Shown one piece after another: positions 13,101 through 25,100 of a stretch of DNA of 64,000 nt. Source of the DNA: Fasciolopsis buskii (Eukaryota; Platyhelminthes; Trematoda; Plagiorchiida; Fasciolidae); the NCBI GenBank assembly GCA_008360955.1, contig LUCM01004058.1, positions 17,313 to 81,312 on the forward strand, read 5' to 3'. Each line of letters begins with the position of its first letter. The stretch's first letter is position 1. The translations under genes and the position numbers were made by a program. A model generated the notes under the pieces. That model searched no databases. It was not told where the DNA came from and saw nothing but the letters and a program-made list of their open reading frames with translations.

Positions 13101-16100
13101 GGTCGAAATACCTAATGTGAACGATGAGACGGTTCATCGAAAACACCCCAGCCAGATCCACTTTAGTTAGCCAAATGCGTCGAACGTCGACTTGGATGAC
13201 AACCAGACGGTGAATGAGAAGTACAGGCGATCGGCTAAAATACATGATCGTTGAAAAGTCTCATTCAGTGTCACCGGTTGCAGTACCGATTCCGAAGTCG
13301 TTTAGGCAAACAAGCTAAATCAATGAGGAATTCTTGAGAGGGAAAGGATGGGGTGTGTCTAAGTGCAAATCACGTGATGCAGTCCAATTTAGCTTAACGT
13401 TAGCCTACGTAGACAATCAGCGGTAGTGACAGACGGTTATGAAATTCGAGCAACCCTCGAAGGCCCTTGGAGTGAGTTTACTCCACTGATCAGAATAACT
13501 CCTATTTTGTATATTAACGCGTGACTTGTGTAAATGAACTCCGAAAGTGTTTTCTATTTGCTGTGGTTTCATTGTCTTCCATTGCATAGCTTGAGTTGGA
13601 GCCATTCCAGCACCTGTTGGTAATTCGTATCCGTTCGTTATTGCGATTCACCGACATCCGTTTACTAATTTAAGGTACCGATATTACACAACTGTAAACA
13701 ATAAAACAAGTACGCAAAATCAAATGACACCAAAATGTAAGTCAAGAATTGTCGGCGTTATTAGTCCGTAGATGGCAACTAAATTCTCATCGTATGATGA
13801 ACAAAACATGATTGTGTGAGTTTGTGAGTCCCTTGCCAAATGAGATTTGTGATTGCCCGTAAACTGAATGGAGATGGGGAAAAAATAAACTTCAAAATGA
13901 ACTATTAAGAATACATTAATTCAGAATGGTTAAAAAGTATTTTTTACTCTTGTTTTCTTGTTATCTCACCTGGGGATATTTAAAGGAAAGTCGCACTTAG
14001 ATTAAGCCTAACTTGTAAACTTGAGTTTGAATAGTTTTCTCTCCGATTAATACCAAGGATTGGTACACATCACTCCTAATTGATGGGGTTATGATCCATG
14101 TCTACGCAAGCTCGTGTTTCCAATCTCCTTAGGCACATGTTTGCCTGTTTTCCTGTCTAGCTACGGTCATGATGACCTAATCATATTTCCTTCCGTTTTA
14201 GCGTCTCCGGCGTCTTCAACCTGCCATCATGACTAGATATCGGTCTTACTTCATTTGATCAAATGAAAACCATCAAATGACCTCCGGCAGATTAATACGA
14301 CTGCTCCATTTATTTGTTATAGTCAAACCAATAATTTCGATCTCCTCAAGCTGAAATTCATCGTCCTATTGCTCTCGGTCTTTCGGACTAATTTTCTATT
14401 CTTTAGTCTTCTTTTCGAAAGCCGCCCTCATTCGCCTCTTAACGCGTCAATAAAACCAAGCCGCTTTTTTCGGACCAGAATGTAGGTCTGGCACTCGCAA
14501 AATCCAGTGAAGGATATGGGCGCTGTATCACGTAGTGTTGATTTTCAATTAACCACAGAGAATCAACCTAGTTGGAGTAACGGCTATAGCGTTCGACCCA
14601 CAATCATTCATCCCGGGTTTGCATCCCAGTTCGAGCCCGGTATACATGCACTGGTGATGATTTCTAACAAGGACGAAATAACTGTACAGTGTTTCCGTGA
14701 TTTCCAGTGGCAAGTAGGATGTTGATGCTGCGTAACGAATCATTGGGGAAAACTTGCATAATCATATACACAATAAAGTAACATTATCTCGTTCATGCTT
14801 GGCTAATTCCAATGAAGTGCACATTCAAGAATAAACTGTTTCGGCGTTTAGGGCACGAAGCCTTGCATCTTCGGCTAAATGTTCAGCTTTAATTGAATGA
14901 AGGAGAGCCAGTGACAAGCCCTAAGGCAAAAAGGGTTGTGTTACCAGAAAACTTCGACAATTTATGACAAGTGACCACGTTTAAAAGATGGTATGAGACA
15001 ACTTGGTAGTGGTCATGTGGTCAACGTCACGGTGTTTCAACCTGAATTTTGCGGGATAGAACCCTTCTACCACCGGTCAAATTCCCCTCTTGGCAATTGT
15101 CTGCTAACCGGGGCCCTCTTACTGAAAATGAGGTGCGCAGTTATTTCATTAATAAAAAAGATAAGAGATAGAAAAATAAGAAACAGAATAAAATGATTCA
15201 TCTAGACTATTGCGATACGTAAGCCTATGCTTAAAGTGGTTTTCACAATCAAAATGAATCCGGAGTTGTAAATGGAATTTCCGTACGCATCAGTCACTAC
15301 TTAATGGATAGATCCGAGTGCATTGCTTAGACAGCACACATGGTAATCGAACTCGTTCAGTTCAACCAAATATGCCAAAGCTCTCATAATTTATCGATTA
15401 CGGCAGTGCGAGTACACCTGAACAACAAATGGCAAATCGAAATGGAATGTGTGATAGAGAGAAAACATCAGCCCGTCTTTTGTAAAAAACGAGTAGATCT
15501 GTCCGTTTATCCGCCTGGCTCAAACCCCATTTGAATCACGTGCATAAGAAGACATTTTGTTGGCTAGATATTTAGAACTCAATGCTTAATTAGCTTAAGA
15601 CTTGCGAGTGCATACTGATAATCCGGAACAGGTTATTTTTACATTTTCATAGTTAAGTATGTGCCCCTTGAGAGTAAGATGAGTAACAAACGAATTAATC
15701 AATTGTAGGTTTTACTTAAATATTAAGTAGTAATTAATGGAGATGCGTGAACATTTCGCTGTTTGTGCAAAACTCGGACCTTGGATGAGCTGTGTGTTGG
15801 ATATTAACGATTATTCATCCCAAAGACAAATGAGGTGGGTTTGCTGTAGCTTAATCTTACTCACCAAACAAAACAAAAGTTCTCTCCCGTTTTCAGACTT
15901 CGAGACTGGTGACCCGTCAAGTTATTATTGTCCCGTAGAACTTGGTGGCTTCTCAAAACTATATATATATATATATGATACCAGGAAGTAATCATGTTCA
16001 ATATCCCCTGTTCAGGGGGCCATCCGCAAGGGCAAGTACTCAACCATTTACCGTCCGGTACTGAGCTAGGACATTTTTCTTGAGGCAGAAAGGTTGCCGA

Positions 16101-19100
16101 TTTCAACTGGTTCGAGCTATGAAATTGCGCATGCAAAAGCGTAAAATATTTTCTCATAACTAGGGTAGTTTTTGTCATTCTGTATATTACTATTATAATA
16201 TTAAAAATATATCATTGGTGCGCTAATAATTGGTTTCAGTGATCTCAAACCGTGCTCTTACCGGTTTTGTAGACGAGAATTTTTTAGCTGATTGGCCGTT
16301 AAGGTCGTTGATTTACGACGGGTGTTTTATGGTGTAGTTTGGTGGAATAAGACGGGGTGAGCGTGACTGCCAGCTTACAGCTACTTGTTCAACACTTGAC
16401 AAGTCGTCTTCGTTGCAATCCCATTTCGCCGTACTACACCTGCGGCGATCAATTAGATAACGTCAGTACTTTTGGATGTGAAGGGTAGGAGCTCGAACCT
16501 TACCACCACTGGTCTACTTTTCCACTTGGCAGCCTTCTGTCTGCTATGGACGTCTTTCTAAAAAATGAAGTACTGTGCCATTTCGTCAAAAAGGGCGCAA
16601 AAGTTAAGACAGGTAAATGAATACCATCCAGTCCTAAAATATCGACCTTCATCCTAAGCGACGGTCAATCAACTGTACAATTTTCACTTATATTATTCGT
16701 CATGGATTGAGTTGGGATCGTTAAAAACAACGGTTCCATATACAGTGTTGAGCTCTTCTCTAGATTATTTGGAAAAGATGTCGAATCCGTATGTCGATGA
16801 TAATGCAAGGTGGCATAGATAGTTGAGGCTACACTGACCGCTTCTCAAAAGTGAAGCAAAATTACCCCAAAACTACCTGAATTGTTTTGTCGTTCAGCAT
16901 GGCGATACCGACTAGTTCAATGGCAGCAATAATTCCGGCAATCAGAAGAAAAGATAGCGGAACGCGGCCAAGTAAATCCGGATCAGTGAAACGTCTGCAA
17001 AAAAGAATTAACCGTGCACGAACTAAATGGAATGAAGATCTATTTGGCAGTTGAGGGGGTAGGGGGTTAGGGGAGGAGGCGAATGGTTAATATTTCATAA
17101 CTGCAAGCTTTTGGGTCAAATCGAAAGCCACGGTTCGTTGACCGTTGGACGGTGTTTTGCCCTATTTGTTCTTTTGGTTTCTTTTGTCTGTCCTCTTCAG
17201 TGTGGCCAATACTGTTAGTTTGTCTGAATACCTTTATCTTGTTTGCCCTCCTGGCTGTGGTATAGATCTGGACTTCAAAATATTGCATGAGGTAGTAATA
17301 ATTTTACCACTTATTTCCTGTTATATCGAACGGTAACCTGAAGATCGGTTTGGCAAGATATTCAAGTGCCAGTTGTCTGCTGATTTCTATTTTATGGTTT
17401 CCAACAAATTTACCTAAACCATCACATTCTGTTTTAGCGGCTTCATCATATCGACAATATTCAGATATAACATTTATGAAAGGTTGAGTATAGATAAATT
17501 GGTGACTCATCCTTCGAATTCGCCGTAACTGGGATTTCTCGAAAATAAGTATAAAATTTGATGATCACGTGCCATACAACTGTTTAATTTAAAAGAATTT
17601 CATATGCAACCACTTTTTCTTGGTACATACTTGGCTCGCCAGCCAAATGAAACAACCAGTCATGGCAACAGGAAGTTAATGTGCCTCATTCCGTAGTTTA
17701 AGGAACTGGCATTAGGAATGCTAATTGCGATACCTAAGAGTACCTTAAATAGGAACTTACGCACTCGAGATGAATCAAGTATAATCCAACGTTATGACTG
17801 TTGTGGCCATGTGTACCAGAACCTACAGGTGAAGCTGGCAGTGACTTTCTGGAAACGCTTGAGAAGACTAAAGTTTGCTTTGTAATTTGATGAAGAAGAC
17901 CAATGTCACTCTGTGAAAAAACTGCAGTCTCCATCAAATCGTTAAATTTTTTGTATCTGCTCCACTTGATTGTTCCCGAAATGTGGGGTCGAATTATTTG
18001 ACTGTTGACGCGACCATGTCAAAGCAGCCGCCATATTCCCTAACCTCCCACCCCTCGATTTCGCAACACTTATTAATTAGACGGGAAGCCTTCTCTAACC
18101 AAGGAAAACTACAGATCCTTCATTTACAATGGTACTGATAGATGTCCACATTACAAAATGTTTTTTTGTGAGAAATCCTCATAGTAAGCTGGCCTTTTGA
18201 TTGTCTGTGGCCAATAAAAATAAGCAAATTAGGGGAAGTTGGGGTACAGAAAAATACGGAATTAAATAAAATTTATGTTTTACTTACTGTGCAGTTTTAT
18301 CCACTTTCACATTTTCCGGGTTGATGTATTTTGTTTGAATCGGAGTGAAAATCATTCCGCCAGCTCCGAATCCGGCCACGATCAGCCCGACCACAAGACC
18401 TTTGTGTTTTGGAAACCACTTCATATAAACGAGGTTAGAACAACATGAAGACGGTAAGCTAGGATCGTAAAGATTTTATTCAAAAATTAAGAACCTCAGA
18501 GTCTTTGCCCCTTCATATGACTAATGTGAATCACTTTTCATATGTCTGTTCTCAGTCATCCAGGGAACCAAATGGAGAGAAGTGGTCATTATCGTATGGA
18601 GAACATAAACAAAAAAATCAACTGTTTTCGAAGTTTCTAAACTTTTCATTAGAAATTATTGGACATGAATACCGGCAGAGGGTGAGTAATTACAACTATT
18701 TTGTTGTTGTTACCAGTACCAACTGAACAAAGAAGTGTACATGCATCGGGATGGATAGATGGGAAATGATCAGGTACATATTCATAACGAGCAACAGTGA
18801 TCGAGAAACCAGTTTTGTTATTTTAAGTAAATTGTGCATATCTGTCCGGATATGAAACATTCAGTTGACAATAGTTGTCCATCTGATTTATGTTCTTAAA
18901 TTCAATTGGCTTTTTAAACAGTCTTCGTTTTTTACCCTTCCTAGGGGCCGATTAGTTGGCAACATATTTATACGAGTTTTCACTTCGTTATTTCTATTGT
19001 TTATATGGAGACCTCAAGCTCTAATTGAACTTCCTTCTCTTTGACAGTGGGCTTTCTATTACGTCAGACGGAACATTTCTCTTGATTTTCTTTGATAATA

Positions 19101-22100
19101 AACAGTACCACCATGATTATTTTTCACTTCAAAACAGAGAGACTGTACGTTTAATTCTTACCACAGTTGCAGCCGAGATGGTCACCGAATAGCCGAAACC
19201 CATTCCGAATCCCTGAAGTAAACCATAGGTGAAAAGTACTCCCAGGTATCCACACTTTAGGGTGAAAAATGTCAGCACGATTCCGCCACTGCCAAATGGG
19301 CAAATATGAAAGCAAGATTTTTTGTACAAACTATAAATGGGATAACGTATGCGAACGGATTTGTTTCTTTTGACAGTGATCATTTCAAATGTTGTGTTCG
19401 TGTTGAATATTTTCTTCTTATCATCATTCAGACGAAACCAATCGGCTCGTTCATTAGACGTTTTGGTACTGTTTTTATGTGTCTAGATTTTTTTTTCTTG
19501 TTTACTGCCAAACGGGTTTTCTCTGTTTCTTGCCTCTGTGCCACGAGCATCTTTTCTTCGTCAATGGGATTCCTCCCTGTTCCCTCAAGCGCCATTCCAA
19601 AGGGTCCTCCAAGGATTCTAAGCTCACTGTTGACTAAACCCTAGCTACATTTATCCACCTACCATACTGATTACCATCGCCATCGCTTAGGAGGCCCCGT
19701 ACAAAATAGTTGCCCACAATTTAACGGCGTCATTTCTTCTAGGCAAATGGTGTTCAAATAACAATATTAGTAGAAAGTTGTACTGCGGATTCAACATGTT
19801 CGTTAATTAAGCCCTCTGTTTACGGTTTTTTGCCAGTAAATTATGTCGCGCCATTTTCTGTTGCTGTAACCTCTTGACTATTGAGTGCAGAAAAGCTGAT
19901 TGATCCAACAGCGCTTTGTATACCTATTCACTATATAAACTGCGGATATTATTGTCCTACTGCCACCCCGAGACGAATAACGTTGAAGTCGTTCTTAGTT
20001 AATCGCCCCGCCGGAATTTTTGTCCTTGGAAGGGCTCTTGGTGCTGACATAGGTCTGAAATCATCGTGTTGTTTGCTTCGAAGATGATTACTCTTCGATA
20101 ATGCGCTTTATAGGGGATTGGTTTATGTTTCTCGCTTTGAGATCCGTATAGTAATTTGTACTTGTTCGATATGGCAGTACTGTTTTCTCATCTATGCTAG
20201 AAGTGAACAGTTGCCCAGCTACATCGGCAGTCATCAGTCATCTCATACTTTGGAGAGATTGATCATACGGTTATCCTGTTTTGCGCCATTATTGATAAGA
20301 CTGACTGAAAATGGGAAGTGCATTTTAAATTAACTGCTAGTTTCGAGAAGTTTTCATAAATAAATAGCATCCTTTTCTGATGTTTTTGTAACTCATCTTG
20401 AATTTCAGGGTATTACGAGCACTCTAGTAAAGCAATGATGCATAGTGAACCTGAAATGTTCGACCGCAAGGGTTAGCATCTCAACCATGGATTGAACCGG
20501 CCGCCTTCGCATTTCGTGCCGATGCCTCTACTTAGTGAGCTTTTGGATAAAAGCCAGACGTAGAGTTGTATGCTGCACGGCAAGTTTTCGGGTAGGGGAT
20601 CAGGGAAGAGATACCGTAGTGGTTAATCGTATAACATTTGCCGAAAGTAGCTTAGAACCCAGTATTATGAGGCCTCATTGCCTAGAACCTGTAGTTTTAG
20701 GCAAGCACGCGGCGAGCAACACTCAAAGAATTTCTGACCAGTCACCAGTTTGACAAATATTATCCGACTGTCCATAAAGTACTTTGCTATTGATGACCAA
20801 TAAGCATGGTGTCTGAAAGGGCCGCAGTCTGGTTGGTCCAACTATGAAAGCACTCACGCAAACCCCCTAAAATTCATTGATCATTCAGGCCGCAGATGCA
20901 ACAGGTGATTGAGGTGGGCTCATGTTCACCTCGTAGATGGTGGCCGACAGGCAAAAAGGCGCCCAAGAACGCAGTTTTTTTCGTTTGGTAAGGGAACTCC
21001 GTATAAAATAACAGTCCTCCGTTGATGGCACTTTGGCACGGTGCATTTGAATATCAATTCAGTACAATTATTAGTGCTTGTCTGGTCCGGAAATTACTGT
21101 TTCCCGATAGGGCCGCCTGAACCGATAAAACGGCCACCCGACCATTGGAGGGTGTTAGGCCTCCGGGTGGTGCCTCACTGTCGAAAGCCCTAAGAACTAG
21201 CTTACAGAACACCGGTTTCCAAAAGACATCTTATTCATCTCGGTCCGTTGTTTTGAGGGTCCGAACTTCAGCTTAGAGTGTGCGACAGATGTCCCCTAAT
21301 ACAACCTTTGGTTTCGAGCAAGGAAGTCGGACAATATACCACCATCTGAAGAACCCTGGATCTACTAAACTCATTTCTCAGCTCTCTTTCTCCTAATGGT
21401 TTCAACCAAATCCCCTCAGGCGTACTTTAATAACTCTATTAAATATAAAAACATGTTACATCCCTCCACTTTTGGACAGTACGGGATCTTACGACAACCT
21501 TCTTCAACACCCACCTATCATCTGACCCCACACACCGACAAATTAAAGACTACCTGTGTATACACTGTAAGTACACATGGGACAGATGGAGAACTAGCAC
21601 TCACCCACCAGTCTTTAGTTGCTAGTATTTTTTTGTTTTTCACAAAGGCATATTAAAAACCCCTCTTGTGTCAGTCGGTTGATCTTGCTTTTAAATCTGT
21701 GCTGTCGGTGCAACCTATGCTTTTCCGGCTAATGTTTCTCTGCACCTTCTGGTTTTGTCTGCATATCCCTCGCCCTTAGTGCTAGATCTAATACTGTTTT
21801 GGTGGACTGGATCCCAAGTGATAGTCTCGCCTGTAAAATCACAAGTCATTTACATTTATTCAGAATCCTAAAGAAAGGCGTGCTTTGTTCGTGGTGCCTT
21901 CTTACTATTCAAATGATTGTAGCTCAGAAGGGATTATAAATTCTTTCTATTAAAATATGAACGACATGTCTGTGACGGCTTCACGCACTGACGTCCGAGT
22001 TTTTTCAGTGGATCCAGCGTTTGTGCAGGCCATTTCTAACACAGGGACTTCCACGGGAGCACTCTTCATGTACTAGGTCCCGGCATAGCTGATAAAGGAA

Positions 22101-25100
22101 ACCATTTCTCTGTCTATGTTTTTTCTCATCAGCTATTTCTCTGAGGCACCGATTCGTTCACTAGAGATGCCATCTATCCACGTGACTTCCTCTAAAGTCG
22201 GCTTATGACTCGTCTCAGATGGATCACGACACTGTCAGCCACTGATTATTGATTCTAATGGTGTACGTCCATTTAGCCTGATCACTTATTATTGTGTGTA
22301 ACTGGTCGCATGTGATTTGATGGAACACTGAGACTACATTTTCCTGTTAAACATTGTTCGATTTGGTGAATCATCCACAAAGACGTCTCATTTATTTCAT
22401 ACATCCCCCCGAAGATGTCAATCTCCATTAGTCACGTCTTCAGCATGTAAGGCTACCTGCCAGATGGATTTTACTCGTCGAGTTTTGGAACGTTTGTTAG
22501 GAAGTCATCGTCGATGTCATACAGTATAGCAGACTTCGTTAGTACTTGTCTCTTCCGGTGAAAGTTAGTATACACGAGGGCCGAGGAACGTACTGGTTCA
22601 ACCATGCTGTCTAGATAAAGACGCCGGCTACCATTGGAACTACTAGCAAACTGGTAAGCTCCATTTTTATGGCATACTTGAAACACGACTGTATTGGAAA
22701 GAGCATGCACTATAGCCACCCGGGCCCACTGCGTCGGAGGAGCTGTTAAATATGACCCTGAATTATGGAATTGCACAGAACGATTTAAGGCTGCATTAGT
22801 TCAGGTGGGATGTCATTCCGGAGAACACCGAATCGCAATGTGCCACCAAAATGACCGATGCGTCTAGGATTCAAAATTCTGACTTCTTTGATGACAGACG
22901 CTTAACCTTTTCCACCCCGGGGGGTCCAAAGTTAATGTCAGTGAAACAATCCGCAAAATATGGGATTTGCCAATCTTCAATCTAAGCTATTGTTTGGAGC
23001 TATGCGCAGGGCATTTTGCAGTACATCCCAGCTGGCCTTCACTAGTGTTATTAGCACCCCAGAAATACGGATGTACATACTGGTCTCGCCCCTTTGACCT
23101 CCTTAGAGGAGACCTATGTACCAAAGTTACATTCTTCGGGCAACATAAACTTACAGACCGTGGAGTATAGACAGTCAGCAAAGGCCCACGAGTGTTATGT
23201 TTCTGGAAATTCGGGAAGACTTCGGCTCTGTTGACGGAGCTGCCCTTTGGGGTTGCTTGCTCAGAAATGGCGAGACCGAGAACCACGACGCTGTTCCCAG
23301 ACAGCTCTACAGTCACACCTCGTGTGGTGTGAAATCGTTTGGCATAATTCATCCTCCGTTAGCGGTCACCAGTTTTGCAGGACAGGGATGCCTTATATCA
23401 CCATCCCAGTTCAGCATAGCACATTTTATAACTTTAATGATCATTTGGACCTATGGGTAATTCATTTTATGCCGATGATATCATCTAGCCAAATGATAAT
23501 CCACAAAGCATGCAAAACGCTCTGCCCCGCTTCCCAATGGATGCACCATTTTTGCTTCTCACTGCAAAATTCCAATCCCGAAAAGGAAGATACATGTGCT
23601 GGCATTACCTATCCTGGTAATAGATTGGAACAAGTGAACAGTTTCGTCTACTTGGGCAGTCGCGTCGCAGCTGGTCGTTCTGTCGGACAGAAGATCACAA
23701 TCCGAACCGTAAATCCCCCTAGCGATCATAATATTCGTTGATTATCAGTCTTTGAGATTCTATGTCTACTCTGGTTTGCTGATGTTTGGCGACAGAATTA
23801 CGTCAACAATGCTGAGGTAAGACAATGTCTGTTGAAACAAGCCAGTCCCCGCTTCGGAAACTGTTTCGCGATATGACTCGGGTTAGGTCGATTATGGGCT
23901 GTGAAGGCCAATTCTGTGCCTACTCTGACGTGCAGTAGTTGTATGGACTGTAGCTCACTGGAAATAATGTCTTTTCGGAAAACCAATGGCTTGGAAATTG
24001 CCATGAAAAGCCCCGATATCCAATTGGCAACAGTCGGCTCTTCATGTCTCCCTGGATGGGCTCCCGAAAGGTGACTGGCACATTGGTTAGACATGTCCTG
24101 GGAAGTAACTCAGAACAGAACTCACTGGTGAAATTCCCTTATTTATGTACCACGACTTCATCTCTTCGAACATGACAGAAGTCTCAAAAATACCGTGCAA
24201 AGCAATGACAAGTGTTTTCCATAAGTTTTAATGCTGGTGTGTTCTTAAGCTTAAGTTGACAGTTTTAAAAATTTTGTGAGCGCCGTTCAGCACTCAAAAT
24301 AAATTGCTTCTTATTTTATTTCTCTTGTAATCATGACAGTATAGTCCCTGCTTTTATTATCATGGTTTGACTGGTGCATTGCCTGGGTTCAATCGCGTGT
24401 AATCTATGTAAATGTATTAAAATAATACGGTCTTGGATCTTATAGGCAGTCCAACTTTAAAGGAGACCATCCAAAAAACATCGATGACGATACTGCCATA
24501 TGAAATCAAATTTTCTACAAGTTTCCATGTTCTTTCAGACTTTGTTTTTCATTTAGTTTTCTTTATAGGCTCTAACTGATGTCCTCCTTTTGTATCTACA
24601 GTTGAACTGATCTGGTTTGGAGGGCGGAATGCAGTCCTTCGTAACTAGTTAACGTTGAGTGTTCACTTTACAAACACGTCATTCTCAAGTCAGGTGTCAG
24701 TTATGAAGAGCTGTTGGCATGCATCCAGGTATCCGCTAATTCAGCAGAGAGAATGATGCGGGTTGCACCAAGATTGGTGACCTTATAGTTAGGTTATAGT
24801 GAGACATTTTTATCACAAGTTCATTCGGTTAGTAGAATGTTATTGCGAACTAAACCCATACTGATACGACGCAATTGTGGGTGTGTCACAGGAAACCAAT
24901 GCGATTCAGGAGTGTAACATCCGAAAACCTTATTTGCAGCTTAGCTAAAAGAGTTCTGATGGTGGTAAAAACGTGAGTTGACATTTGATTGTGAGTTCGT
25001 TTGCACCGATGGGCTGGTGACTTTCGCCTCTTGGATTTATTGATAAACCAATAAAAAGTTTTTAACCAAAGTATTCCATGCCCGAATCTATCGTTTATGG

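Larger units (their letters stand above)
11364..16876 (-). other. Intron 5 of the transporter gene (5513 nt)
   Basis: Contains two plus-strand SINE copies of one family (14995-15170, 16440-16603), one copy of another (14483-14712), a short TA tract (15958-15977) and a small hairpin at 12842-12870. Between 11364 and 14480 nothing else was recognised. Confidence 0.7.

Noticed and set aside
17053..17079. Interstitial telomeric repeat
   Set aside because: Only one GGGTTAGGGG unit is present, without a TTAGGG array.
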